Part shown: positions 27,436 through 36,968 of the stretch, piece after piece
How the letters are laid out: the number at the start of each line of letters is the position of its first letter
Numbering within the stretch: the first letter of the stretch is position 1
Source: an uncultured Gammaproteobacteria bacterium
GTDB taxonomy: Bacteria; Pseudomonadota; Gammaproteobacteria; Pseudomonadales; Pseudohongiellaceae
Direction: 5' to 3'
NCBI GenBank assembly: GCA_913054495.1
Contig: CAJXIY010000001.1
Location: 1-64,000 of the forward strand
DNA: 64,000 bases
The notes under the pieces: generated by a model
Seen by the model: the letters and a program-made list of their open reading frames with translations, nothing else
Told to the model about the DNA's origin: nothing
The model's database searches: none
Made by a program: the position numbers and the translations under genes

Positions 27436-29994
27436 CTAGTTCCCTTGCCAATGATAAATAAACCTTAGCCCGAGTTCTCTGGGACGGTTCGTGGTATATC
27501 GAGTCGTGTGAGCTCGCCCATCCTGCGTACTGGCAGCAGCCCATTCGAAGATTCCCCAGCCGGTTTGCAACCGGGCCCGCTCATCGGTGATGTTGTTAAG
27601 AAATAGCGAAGCTTCCCAGGTGTCGTTGCGAATACCGATGCTGAAGTCGCCAATATCGAAGGCGCTATTCTTGAATTGCGGATTTGGCTCGTCATCCGAG
27701 ATCGCACGGCGCTCCAGGTTGGTAAGGGTTTCGCCGTTATAGGACCACTGCAAGCGGGCATAACCGCTACCGCCTATTGCCGGCATCGGCCAGGTATAAG
27801 TCGCCCATGCGGCCCCGTTAAAATCTGGCGAGAGAGGCAATTTCTGACCTGAGACAACATTGTCGAGGCCGTCACCAGTCAGATCCAATCCCGAGTCTGT
27901 TTCCGCATTCAGCCACTGGCCATTGAAGCCTATCAAGAAGCTGTCCGAGACCGCCCAATCCAGTTCTATTGAGGCGCCGGTGATAGATGCGTCACCACCA
28001 TTAGCGATCACGTTCTGCCAGGGTTGCCCACAAATATTAGCGATCACGGATGGGCCATCGAGCGGGCAGGCTTCAACACTGGGATCGACAATTTCAATTT
28101 GATAGTCTTTCCAGTCCATTAAAAATGCGGTGAGACTGACTCTTGCGGCGCCACCGGCAAAAGTGGATTTATACCCGGCTTCCCAGTTGGTCATGGTATC
28201 CGGCTTATAGGTGATTGGTAACAGCGGATCGCCGCGACCGCGATTTTGCCCAGAAGGCCGATTGCCTTCCGTCCATAGCGCGTACACCATGGAATCGTCG
28301 GTGAGATTGTAGGATGCTGACAGTTTCCCTACGAACTCCTTCTCGCTGCCACTGATGTCCGGTAGCCCAGCTTCTATTTCCGCAAGATTGCCGTTGGGAA
28401 ACTCGGTCCAGAATAAAACCCTGTTCTCACGATCGAAATAGCGGCCACCAGCAGTGATATTGAGGCGGTCCGTGGCGTGCCAGACCACTTCGCCGAATAT
28501 GGCTTTTTGTTCCCAATCGGTGCGGCTCGTTTCATACCAATAGGTCGATGAACTCGGTAGTGACTGGCCCAAAACCTGTTCCATATACTGCAGGGAAATA
28601 GATTCCTGATAGAGGTTTATACCGGGGCCGCCGGGATTGCTCTCGGTTCTGGTGGGATAGGAGAAGTCATAAATATAGTCATTATTTATCTCCTCGTAGA
28701 AAAAACCCACCAACCAATCAAACGTGTCACCTTGGGAGGAGAGACGTAGTTCCTGGGTGAAACGGTCCGTTTGTTGCTCGAAGTCAGTGACAGAAAGATA
28801 ATCCCCATCCACCGTCGGTGCCTTGCAATAGACCGGCCACCAGACCGTTCCGCTACCGTCCGGATCCTGAAAGTAGCCCAGGTAAGCGAGATACTCTTGA
28901 TAGGCCGCATAGGTCTGGCAATAGGTGCCCGCCCATTGGTGGTTATAAACGGTGTTGTCGTAGATAAAGCTATATTCGCGGTCGTAGTACGAGGTCGCAG
29001 ATACGAGCTGGGCGAAACCGAGGTCGGCCTCCAACACCATCGAGTACAAGTCGTACTCATCGTCTCGAAAATCATCAAAAAACCGGACCACTTCGAGGTC
29101 GCCTACGAAGGGGTCATAACCATTCGTCGCGCCCGAGTTGGTTTTTTGGGACAAAGCAGAGAAGGTCGCCGTCCAATCATCGTTGATTTCCCAACGCAGT
29201 GCCGCTCGCCAGCCATCGACTTTGGATTCATTCCAGTTTTTCTCTACCACGTGGGCGTTATCCAGATTGCCGAATCCGCTGGGTAAGGTTTTCCCCGTGG
29301 TATCCGTATCGGGAGTGTGACCGAATACGTTGTCGATAAAACCACCGTCTTTGGCAGAGAATCCCACCAGCCGTAATGCCAACCGATCTTCGATGAGCGG
29401 CAGATTGATCACGATCGACTGGTCGTAGCTATCTTCGCCTTCACTGCCATTGCGACCACTGACGTCGGCGATGATATCGAAGGAGTTCATTTCTGGTTTC
29501 TTGGTAATGATCCGCAGGGTTCCTGCCACCGCATCGGATCCGTACAAGGTCCCCTGTGGACCGGACAGCGCTTCAATCCGCTCGATATCGACCATGCGAA
29601 TGGAGGGTTGTATGTTGGTGCTGCTCACGGATATTTCATCGAGATAAATAGAGGACGTGCCCTGAGCAAGCTCGCCCGATTCGTCCGAATTAGCTCCACG
29701 AAATATCACTACGGTATCGCCGGCCCCGTAAGTGATGACGTTGAGGGAAGGTATAAAACGGCTATAATCGTTTAAGCCACGGGCGCCCATAGCCAAAATA
29801 TCTTCATCAGTCAGCGCCTGAATGCTGGCTGGAACGTCCATAACGGACTCGCTGCGTTTGCGTGCGGTTACGATGATTTCTTCGAGGGTTGTCGCTGCGG
29901 GTGCTTCAGCTGCGTAAGCCACATGAGCAGTAGATAGAGCTGTGGCTACCGCTGCTGCGAGCGGTGCAATTCTAAACTTAGGATATTGTGGCAT
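27436..29994 (-). CDS. TonB-dependent outer-membrane receptor
   Basis: The 852-residue protein has a signal peptide (cleavage near YAAEA) and a TonB-box region EEIIVTARKRSESVMDVP. The plug domain (about 50-170) contains SGPQGTLYGSDAVAGTLRII. A C-terminal beta-barrel has many aromatic strand ends (LTNWEAGYKSTFAGGAARVS). It imports a large or scarce substrate across the outer membrane using TonB energy; its style is that of the sphingomonad/gammaproteobacterial receptors with unknown, often non-iron, ligands. It follows a TPR-sulfotransferase gene on the same strand after about 186 nt, a pairing seen repeatedly in such genomes. Confidence 0.93.
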   Translation of the reverse strand: MPQYPKFRIAPLAAAVATALSTAHVAYAAEAPAATTLEEIIVTARKRSESVMDVPASIQALTDEDILAMGARGLNDYSRFIPSLNVITYGAGDTVVIFRGANSDESGELAQGTSSIYLDEISVSSTNIQPSIRMVDIERIEALSGPQGTLYGSDAVAGTLRIITKKPEMNSFDIIADVSGRNGSEGEDSYDQSIVINLPLIEDRLALRLVGFSAKDGGFIDNVFGHTPDTDTTGKTLPSGFGNLDNAHVVEKNWNESKVDGWRAALRWEINDDWTATFSALSQKTNSGATNGYDPFVGDLEVVRFFDDFRDDEYDLYSMVLEADLGFAQLVSATSYYDREYSFIYDNTVYNHQWAGTYCQTYAAYQEYLAYLGYFQDPDGSGTVWWPVYCKAPTVDGDYLSVTDFEQQTDRFTQELRLSSQGDTFDWLVGFFYEEINNDYIYDFSYPTRTESNPGGPGINLYQESISLQYMEQVLGQSLPSSSTYWYETSRTDWEQKAIFGEVVWHATDRLNITAGGRYFDRENRVLFWTEFPNGNLAEIEAGLPDISGSEKEFVGKLSASYNLTDDSMVYALWTEGNRPSGQNRGRGDPLLPITYKPDTMTNWEAGYKSTFAGGAARVSLTAFLMDWKDYQIEIVDPSVEACPLDGPSVIANICGQPWQNVIANGGDASITGASIELDWAVSDSFLIGFNGQWLNAETDSGLDLTGDGLDNVVSGQKLPLSPDFNGAAWATYTWPMPAIGGSGYARLQWSYNGETLTNLERRAISDDEPNPQFKNSAFDIGDFSIGIRNDTWEASLFLNNITDERARLQTGWGIFEWAAASTQDGRAHTTRYTTNRPRELGLRFIYHWQGN

Positions 29995-30125
29995 GATCGA
30001 TTGAGCCCCTAGGATAGCTTGTTGCTAGTGTATTATTGAGATGACGAATTATTTTCGCTGCTTTATTGCCTTTAATCCTCACCTATCTTCGCTTAATTTC
30101 TCAATTTCGGCTACTGCTGTGCTAC

Positions 30126-30161
30126 CTTCCCTATAGGGTCGGACTTCCCTATAGGGTCGGA
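30126..30161. repeat. Tandem duplication of an 18-bp unit with palindromic core
   Basis: CTTCCCTATAGGGTCGGA occurs twice head to tail (30126-30143, 30144-30161). Each copy contains the perfect palindrome CCCTATAGGG. It lies upstream of the TonB-receptor gene. Confidence 0.7.
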
Positions 30162-30180
30162 ATCCGCGACAAACCTGGTG

Positions 30181-32259
30181 CTAAGCACGCACCCGTAGCG
30201 ATGCAGGTTGCTCATCGGGAGGCCGTGCCAGCAGCAGCGGCTCGAGTATTTCAATCAACTCGGCGAGGTGGGATTCGTAGTGCTGCCAGAGGTTGACGGA
30301 GCTGGAATAAATAGGCCGGCGAACCTGCTCGGAGCTGGCTGTTTTGACGGCCCTGTCGGTTTCGTGAAAATTCAGGCAAGCCTCCTCGAAGGGCAATTCA
30401 CAATAATCCAGAATGCGACGCACCTGGGTGTCGAGGTCTGCGACAACCTCTTCATAGTTTACATCCAATATCCCGCCCGGCATTACTCGATGCCAATGAT
30501 CCATCAGTGTTTGATATTGAAGGTAATATTCGCCTAATTCAGTCAGGTCATAGCTAAATGGTTGACCGCTGGCAAAGAGTTGTTTGTAGCTACCAAAACA
30601 GCTGTCCAGCGGGTGGCGCCGGGCGTTAATGATTTTGGCATTGGGCAAGATGAGATGCAGTAAACCGACATAGGTGAAATTGTTGGGATTCTTGTCAATA
30701 AATCGGGGCAGACCGCTGCGATATTTTTGGGTGCTCGCCAGGTATTTATCACCCAGTTTCGACCACGCCTGAGGCTCGAATCCCTTTACAATTTCAGGAA
30801 ATCGTAGGCCCTTGCGGTTTTTCCGCGCGCTAGCTCGGACTAATCGGGGCAGGTCGCTTAGTTCATGGGTGCCCTCGACCTGGCTGTGACTGGCGAGTAT
30901 TTGTTCGATCAGGGTTGAACCGGATCGGGGCAATCCGATTACGAAGATTGGCGCCGGATCTGTGCTGCCGTGGCCCTGGTTTTTTTCGAAAAACTGTTCG
31001 TCGAAAATTTCAATCAGTTGCTCGGTCGTTACCTCATTAGCAATCGGGTCGTAACTCTCTGATTCACGCCGCTTTTCGTTACAACGCTGGAAATATTCGA
31101 AGGCGCGGTCGTAGTCCCTGCGGCCTTCGTATTCCAGACCCAGGGAATTGCACAATTGCACACTGGTGATGTCGTTCAGACTAGCGTCCTGCAGCAGATC
31201 CTCCATCGCCTTTACTTCCTCGTCTTCGAATCGAAAGGTTTTCAGGTTAGCCAGGCTCCAGTAGGGTTCGGAGTTTCGAGGATTGACAGAAATATTCTGT
31301 CGATAGACTTCGATCGATTCCTGCTGGCGACCTATGGTCTTGAGTTGGTGGGCTAAGCCCATGAAAGCTCCTGGATGCTGCGGGGATATCTTGAGTGCAC
31401 TGCGATAGCTTTCGATCGCCAAGTCTGTGAGGTTAATCTTAGCCTGCGCATTAGCTAATGCGATATGAGATTCGACTATATGAGGAGTCAGTTTAACCAG
31501 TTGCTCAGCACTGCTAACCGCCTCGGCATTCTTTTCTATCTTCATCTGCGTAGCAGACAGATCCAGCCAGGCTCGGGCATAGTGGGGGGCTCGCTTGACG
31601 GCGCGTCGCAGCAGAAGTTCCGAATCTTCATAATATTCCTGATTTGCGGCGATTTGGGCCAACAAGCGCATGGCTTCCACATGGTTAGGATCGCGGCGCA
31701 GAATATCACGATAGATAGATTCAGATTTCTCAGGCTCGTCATTCCTCGTGAATTGTGCCGCTTTCGCCATCTCGTCGGCAAACGCCATAGTCGGTTGAGA
31801 ATCGTCTGCAGCGGTCGATGATTTTTTTAATTCAGTTGCGCGATGAATCTTGGTGTTGATTTGAGAACGGCCAGGATCTAAATGCAAGGCCTGTTGATAG
31901 GACGTTATAGCATCCTCGAATCGTCCTTCTAGTAGCAGCAAGTCTGCAAAAGTTTCGTGACTTGTGGCAAAGGCCGGGTGCAGAGTCTTGGCCTTTTCGA
32001 TATGCCCACGGGCTTCATCAAAGCGCTTTAATGCGATCAGGGATTGCCCTGCGAGGCAGAGGATGTTGGCATCATCGGGATAAAGGTCCAGCCCTTCGAG
32101 GCAGATGCTCGAGGCGAGAGCAGCGTCACCTCCGCGTAGTTGGGCAACTGCACGATCAAAAACTACCTGCTGAGGTGGTAAGCTTGTAATGCCGTTTCTC
32201 CGGTTCTGAAATAGCTTGCGCGTTAGATTGAGCGATAGCTTGCCTGGGCACCATTGCAT
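30181..32259 (-). CDS. TPR-repeat sulfotransferase-family protein
   Basis: The 692-residue protein has N-terminal and central tetratricopeptide repeats (residues about 30-400), for example FDEARGHIEKAKTLHPAFAT, FEDAITSYQQALHLDPGRSQ and LAIESYRSALKISPQHPGAF. A C-terminal sulfotransferase-3 domain contains the PAPS 5'-phosphosulfate loop FVIGLPRSGSTLIEQILASH and the later NARRHPLDSCFGSYKQLF region. Transfer of sulfate from PAPS to a peptide or glycan is inferred; the acceptor is unknown. No signal peptide is seen. It is upstream of the TonB receptor on the same strand and divergent from the first flavoprotein module. Confidence 0.9.
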   Translation of the reverse strand: MQWCPGKLSLNLTRKLFQNRRNGITSLPPQQVVFDRAVAQLRGGDAALASSICLEGLDLYPDDANILCLAGQSLIALKRFDEARGHIEKAKTLHPAFATSHETFADLLLLEGRFEDAITSYQQALHLDPGRSQINTKIHRATELKKSSTAADDSQPTMAFADEMAKAAQFTRNDEPEKSESIYRDILRRDPNHVEAMRLLAQIAANQEYYEDSELLLRRAVKRAPHYARAWLDLSATQMKIEKNAEAVSSAEQLVKLTPHIVESHIALANAQAKINLTDLAIESYRSALKISPQHPGAFMGLAHQLKTIGRQQESIEVYRQNISVNPRNSEPYWSLANLKTFRFEDEEVKAMEDLLQDASLNDITSVQLCNSLGLEYEGRRDYDRAFEYFQRCNEKRRESESYDPIANEVTTEQLIEIFDEQFFEKNQGHGSTDPAPIFVIGLPRSGSTLIEQILASHSQVEGTHELSDLPRLVRASARKNRKGLRFPEIVKGFEPQAWSKLGDKYLASTQKYRSGLPRFIDKNPNNFTYVGLLHLILPNAKIINARRHPLDSCFGSYKQLFASGQPFSYDLTELGEYYLQYQTLMDHWHRVMPGGILDVNYEEVVADLDTQVRRILDYCELPFEEACLNFHETDRAVKTASSEQVRRPIYSSSVNLWQHYESHLAELIEILEPLLLARPPDEQPASLRVRA

Positions 32260-32535
32260 CGTTCAGAGCCGCCCGAAATAGTACATCACAGCTCTACGCT
32301 AAAAGCCATGGCAGCGCCATGCAGGTGCAGTATCCATGCCTACCCGCACGGTAGAATTGGATTGGGTTACATTTTCTACTCTCGAAGTTGTTATGATCCC
32401 GGCCTCGGGGTCAGTGTCGATAACAGGATTTCGGAAAATGCCTTCGATTGTTCCTGTGCGCTTGATAGATGGGTTTCTCCCTAAAATTGACCAGAGAGTT
32501 CCTGTCATTGAAAACTGGTTCAGAGGCTCCCTAGG
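32260..32535. other. Divergent promoter region, ending in an IS-end-like motif
   Basis: The 276-nt gap separates the sulfotransferase gene and module 1. At its right end TTCAGAGGCTCCCT (32519-32532) matches one arm of the inverted repeat at 44104-44160. No gene is supported. Confidence 0.45.
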
Positions 32536-34149
32536 ATGAAGAAGTACGATGCAGTAGTAATCGGGGCCGGCCACAATGGTCTCACCAACGCCGCGTTTCT
32601 CGCCAAGGCCGGGCTCGACGTGGTGGTGCTCGAGAAAAACGACTATGTCGGTGGTGCAACCGTCTCACGCGAGCTGCACCAGGGTTGGCAATACTCCAAC
32701 TGTTCCTACGTTTGCAGTTTATTCAGACCGGAAATCTACCAGGCCCTGGATTTGGGTCGGCATGGATTGGAGGTGGTGCCGTTACAGGGCAGCGCTACCT
32801 TTAAGCAGGATGGTGATTACTTCGGTAGTTACCATCAGCCCGCAGTCAGGCGCCGCGAAATTGCTCGCCACTCTAAGCGGGATGCCGACGCATCGATTCG
32901 TTTCGATGCTGATTTGATGAAGTGGTGTCGGCTGATCCGAGGTTTTCTGCTGCGCACACCGCCGGATCCTGCGTCATTCAAACCCCGGGACGTCATGGAG
33001 TTCGCCTATCTTCTAAAACGGTTTTATACCCTCAGTGAATCCCAAATCTACGAATTCATCCGATTCTTTACCATGTCGATCGCGGAGTATGTCGAGGAGT
33101 ATTTCGAGAGTGACGTGATTCTCGCGCACTTTTCCGGGGGCAGTATTATCGGCACCGGCCTGGGTGTCTATTCACCGGGTACGGCCTATGTTTTGCTGCA
33201 CCATGCCATGGGGGATATCGATGGCAATGTAGGTTCCTGGGGCTTCGCCCGCGGTGGCATGGGCTCGTTGACCAAGGCAATTGCCTCGTCTTTCCAATCC
33301 CATGGCGGGGAGCTTCGCACCAATTCAGAAGTGGAGCAGATCATCGTTAAGGGGCGCAAGGCCACTGGCGTCGTGTTGGCATCGGGGGAAGAAATAGATG
33401 CCCAGGTAGTGATATCCAATCTCGATGCCAAACGTACCTTTCTCGGCGTGATGGACCCCAATGATCTGCCTGCAGATCTGCTGCACCGGGCCGAAAACTT
33501 TAAGATCCGCGGTTCCTCCGGTAAGCTCAATATCGCCCTGGATGGCATGCCGGAATTTCCGGCGCTACCGGAGGGCTCTTCGCTGACCCTCGGACACATG
33601 CACTTTACCGACACCCTGGAACGACTCGAGCGTGCCTATGATGACTGGAAGGACGATCGTTGGTCGGCAGATCCCTATGTGGACACGGTAATCCCCAGCC
33701 AGTATGACCCCACCGTGGCACCGGCCGGCAAGCACATGATGTCGGTATTTGTGCAGTATTGTCCGTTTGAAGTCGAGGGTGGCTGGACCGATGCCAAGCG
33801 TGATGCCTTCGGTGCCACGGTGATCGATCAGATTGCCGAGCATAGCCCGAATTTTAAACAGCTGATTCTCCATGTGGAAGTTCGCACGCCCCTTGAGATT
33901 GAAGCCGAAGTAGGACTTACCGAGGGCAATATCTTCCAGGGTGAGCTGACCCTGGATCAACTGATGTTCAACCGTCCATTCCCTGGCTATGCCCAGTATC
34001 GCGGACCGGTGAAGAATATGTATATGTGCAGTTCATCCACCCACCCCGGCGGCGGTGTTATGGGTGCTCCCGGCACCAACGCGGCCCGGGAAATACTTCG
34101 GGACCTGGGTAGACGAGACTCCACGCCGAGGGATTTTGGTGATGACTAG
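32536..34149 (+). CDS. PYROXD2/phytoene-desaturase-like flavoprotein, clade A, module 1
   Basis: The 537-residue protein has the N-terminal FAD Rossmann motif VVIGAGHNGLTNAAFLAKAG (residues 7-26), then VVVLEKNDYVGGATVSRELH. The C-terminal FAD contact is STHPGGGVMGAPGTNAAREI. It is usually annotated as a phytoene desaturase or PYROXD2-type oxidoreductase, but no carotenoid gene is near, so a carotenoid role is unlikely. A clade-A marker is NIFQGELTLDQLMFNRPFPG near residue 470. The clade-B partner overlaps its end by 8 nt, and a GcvT-like gene follows, so an amine-oxidising complex is inferred. Paralogues in this window are at 39543 and 59928. Confidence 0.88.
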   Translation: MKKYDAVVIGAGHNGLTNAAFLAKAGLDVVVLEKNDYVGGATVSRELHQGWQYSNCSYVCSLFRPEIYQALDLGRHGLEVVPLQGSATFKQDGDYFGSYHQPAVRRREIARHSKRDADASIRFDADLMKWCRLIRGFLLRTPPDPASFKPRDVMEFAYLLKRFYTLSESQIYEFIRFFTMSIAEYVEEYFESDVILAHFSGGSIIGTGLGVYSPGTAYVLLHHAMGDIDGNVGSWGFARGGMGSLTKAIASSFQSHGGELRTNSEVEQIIVKGRKATGVVLASGEEIDAQVVISNLDAKRTFLGVMDPNDLPADLLHRAENFKIRGSSGKLNIALDGMPEFPALPEGSSLTLGHMHFTDTLERLERAYDDWKDDRWSADPYVDTVIPSQYDPTVAPAGKHMMSVFVQYCPFEVEGGWTDAKRDAFGATVIDQIAEHSPNFKQLILHVEVRTPLEIEAEVGLTEGNIFQGELTLDQLMFNRPFPGYAQYRGPVKNMYMCSSSTHPGGGVMGAPGTNAAREILRDLGRRDSTPRDFGDD

Positions 34150-35707
34150 TGCCGCATCGAAACAGGTAATTATTGTGGGAGGGGGCCACAACGGTCTGGT
34201 GTGCGCCACCTACCTGGCTTTGGCGGGCCGCAAAGTTCAAATACTGGAGGCAAGAGATGAGGTGGGGGGCGGTGCCTCCACCACCAGTTTCGCCGAGGGT
34301 TATAAAGTATCGGGGCTCGCCCATATTCTGTATTCCCTCAGCCCCAAGATTTGTACTGATCTTAAATTGGAAACTGCCGGATTGCAGCGGGGCGCGGCCA
34401 TCGACACAATCGCGCTGGATCGCGATGGTCAGCATCTGACACTGGGTGTCGATGAGGCTTCTGGAGCCGGGCTTTCACAACAGGACAGGGTGGCATACAC
34501 CGCCTTTAAACAAGAGTTCCGAAACTATGCAAGAACCCTCGAGCCTTTAATGATGAACAAACCGCCGCGACTCAAGGATATGGATCGCACAGACTTGCTT
34601 ACCCTGGGCAAACTCGGTTGGAAGTTGCGTTTCGGTCTCGGCACCAGGTCTATGCGGGAATTCCTCAGGGTAGGGGGTATCAATATTTACGATGTGTTGA
34701 ATGAGGTATTTGACAATGCCCAGTTAAAAGCTGCCATCGCCGCCGATGCGGTAATCGGTCATCACATGGGTCCCCGCACGCCCTCCACGGTATTGACCTA
34801 TCTCAATCGACTGCGGTGGGAAATCCATGGTCAACAAAGCCTGCCGCCTGGGGGTATGGGGCAGATAGCAAACGCGTTGTCTAAGGCGGCGAAAAGTGCC
34901 GGAGTTACTATTCGAACCGGTGCCAAAGTTCAAAAAATTCTCATCGATGCCGGCAAAGCCTACGGCGTGCAACTGCACTCGGGAGAGCGGCTCGATGCCG
35001 CCATCGTGATCTCCAATGCCGATGCCAAGATTACTTTCCTGGAGCTGGTAGGAGCACTGGAACTAGATGCGATGTTCGCGCAACGAATTCATACTACACG
35101 CAGCAGAGGAAACGTCGCGAAACTGCATGTGGCTTTAGATTCGCTGCCACAAGTGTCAGGGCTGTCGACGCAGCAGCTAGGCCAACGTTTACTTATTGCA
35201 CCCGATATGCGCTATTTAGAGCACGCCTTTAATCATGCCAAGTACGGTGAGTATTCGGAGCATCCGCTACTGGAAATTACCGTTCCCAGTATCGCTGATC
35301 CGACGCTTGCGCCTGACGGACATCACGTGATGTCCATATCAGCCTGCTTTGCTCCCTATTCCCTGAAACAGGGTTGGGAGCGGCAGCGTGAGTCGTTCAG
35401 CGATAAGATTATCGCCGTAGTGGAGCGGTATGCGCCGGGATTTTCCACACAAATTGTCGCCCGGGAATTGCTGACGCCGGTGGATATCGAGGCGCAATAC
35501 AATATTACCGGCGGTCATTGGCACCATGGTGAGATGACCATCGACCAGAGTTTTATGATGCGACCGATTCATGGCGCGGCGCAATATGATACCCCCATTG
35601 CTGGGCTGTTTCTCTGCGGTGCCGCTGCCCATCCAGGTGGAGGTGTCACCGGTATTCCCGGTCACAATGCGGCGCAGAGGATATTGGCCATGGGAGCGGG
35701 GTTGTAA
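34142..35707 (+). CDS. PYROXD2-like flavoprotein, clade B, module 1
   Basis: The 521-residue protein starts at ATG 34142, inside the end of the preceding gene (overlap ATGACTAG), which indicates translational coupling. The FAD motif is VIIVGGGHNGLVCATYLALA, with a C-terminal CGAAAHPGGGVTGIPGHNAA. Its clade marker is the histidine-rich TGGHWHHGEMTIDQSFMMRP near residue 457, replacing the NIFQGE segment of clade A. The coupled stop/start suggests a 1:1 complex with the clade-A protein. The substrate is unknown; an amine is inferred from the neighbours. Paralogues are at 37976 and 61540. Confidence 0.88.
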   Translation: MTSAASKQVIIVGGGHNGLVCATYLALAGRKVQILEARDEVGGGASTTSFAEGYKVSGLAHILYSLSPKICTDLKLETAGLQRGAAIDTIALDRDGQHLTLGVDEASGAGLSQQDRVAYTAFKQEFRNYARTLEPLMMNKPPRLKDMDRTDLLTLGKLGWKLRFGLGTRSMREFLRVGGINIYDVLNEVFDNAQLKAAIAADAVIGHHMGPRTPSTVLTYLNRLRWEIHGQQSLPPGGMGQIANALSKAAKSAGVTIRTGAKVQKILIDAGKAYGVQLHSGERLDAAIVISNADAKITFLELVGALELDAMFAQRIHTTRSRGNVAKLHVALDSLPQVSGLSTQQLGQRLLIAPDMRYLEHAFNHAKYGEYSEHPLLEITVPSIADPTLAPDGHHVMSISACFAPYSLKQGWERQRESFSDKIIAVVERYAPGFSTQIVARELLTPVDIEAQYNITGGHWHHGEMTIDQSFMMRPIHGAAQYDTPIAGLFLCGAAAHPGGGVTGIPGHNAAQRILAMGAGL

Positions 35708-35709
35708 TT

Positions 35710-36930
35710 ATGGTCAGCATTATCCAATCACCGTTAGTGCAGCATGATGCTAAACAGGTGTTGCTGCCATCTCCCTTTCACCCGCGGATAGAGCAGCACT
35801 GCCTGGTTAAAAACTGGATGTCCTGGAATGGCTACCAGACCGCCCGCGTCTACGACACCCTGGCGTCGGAATATTTCGCGATCCGCAGTTCATGCAGCGT
35901 AATGGACCTTACGCCGATGGAAAAGTATCGCATCAGCGGCCCAGATGCGCTTAGTTTTCTAAACCGCCTGGTGGTGCGAGACGTATCCGCTTTAAAACCC
36001 AATCGCGTGACCTATGTGGTCTGGTGTAATGATGAGGGTAAGGTGTTGGACGACGGCACGATTTTTCATCTGCATCAAGGCGAATATCGTCTGTGCTCTC
36101 AGCACCATCAGTTAGATTGGTTGTTGATATCCAGTCTGGGCATGGACGTGTCGATCGTCGAAGAAACCCACGAGGTAGCAGCACTTGCAGTACAGGGGCC
36201 CACTGCCTATTCGGTTCTATCCGCGGCGGGATTTGACGGACTCGATCAACTCAAGCCGTTTGGAATTCTGCACACGCAGCTGGATGGTTTCGAGGTGATG
36301 GTTTCTCGTACCGGCTACACGGGTGATTTGGGCTATGAATTATGGACCAATCCATCTAATGCGCTGGCACTTTGGGATGCTCTGTTTGGGGTTAAGCAGC
36401 GAGGACTATACGATCTGCGCTGTATAGGTCTGGACGCTTTGGAAATGGTGAGAATTGAAGCTGGGTTTATTATGCCCGGAGACGATTTTAATACTGCCGA
36501 GACGACAGTACGCGCAGGCCACGACCGTTCGCCTTTCGAAATCGGCCTGGGTTGGGTGGTCAATTTCGACAAGCCGCATTTTACCGGAAAACAGGCACTG
36601 CTGAGAGAAAAGGACCGACCCATCGAACGGCGCCTGGTTAAACTTGCCGTCGAAGGCAACAAACCTCCCGTAGACTCGTTTCTCTATGATGGCAAGAAGG
36701 GTCGACGTATCGGTACCATCAAAACCCAGATCTGGTCACCTATTCTCAAAGCCAATCTTGCAATGGCCGATGTGGAATATCGCAATGGCAAGTTGCCAGT
36801 TCAGATCTGGGCAGAAATTTATTATCAGAAAGAACTGGAATGGCAGGTGACATGGGCCCAGTGCAGAATATCCGATGTGCCATTTTGGACTCATCCAAGG
36901 CGCTCGGCGACGCCTCCGCAGAACTGCTGA
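35710..36930 (+). CDS. GcvT-like folate-binding protein, module 1
   Basis: The 406-residue protein belongs to the aminomethyltransferase (GcvT/YgfZ/DmdA) fold. MEKYRISGPDALSFLNRLVV lies near residue 57, the hallmark VMVSRTGYTGDLGYELW near 197, MVRIEAGFIMPGDDFN near 246, and SPFEIGLGWVVNFDKPHFTG near 276. These regions bind tetrahydrofolate in T-protein and dimethylglycine dehydrogenase. It is the cytoplasmic one-carbon acceptor candidate for the two flavoproteins encoded just upstream (2-nt gap; GGAGCGGGG lies before the start). No other glycine-cleavage gene is present, so a classic T-protein role is unlikely. Confidence 0.88.
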   Translation: MVSIIQSPLVQHDAKQVLLPSPFHPRIEQHCLVKNWMSWNGYQTARVYDTLASEYFAIRSSCSVMDLTPMEKYRISGPDALSFLNRLVVRDVSALKPNRVTYVVWCNDEGKVLDDGTIFHLHQGEYRLCSQHHQLDWLLISSLGMDVSIVEETHEVAALAVQGPTAYSVLSAAGFDGLDQLKPFGILHTQLDGFEVMVSRTGYTGDLGYELWTNPSNALALWDALFGVKQRGLYDLRCIGLDALEMVRIEAGFIMPGDDFNTAETTVRAGHDRSPFEIGLGWVVNFDKPHFTGKQALLREKDRPIERRLVKLAVEGNKPPVDSFLYDGKKGRRIGTIKTQIWSPILKANLAMADVEYRNGKLPVQIWAEIYYQKELEWQVTWAQCRISDVPFWTHPRRSATPPQNC

Positions 36931-36968
36931 GCCGAGGATACTGCAATTTTTTTGGATAGTCGCGACCG

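Noticed and set aside
27426-27445. TGTTCAGAGACTAGTTCCCT as a further copy of the 44104 element
   Set aside because: It differs by an insertion and overlaps the end of the TonB-receptor coding region, so chance similarity is likely.
30126-30161. CRISPR array
   Set aside because: Only two contiguous copies without spacers and no cas gene in the window.
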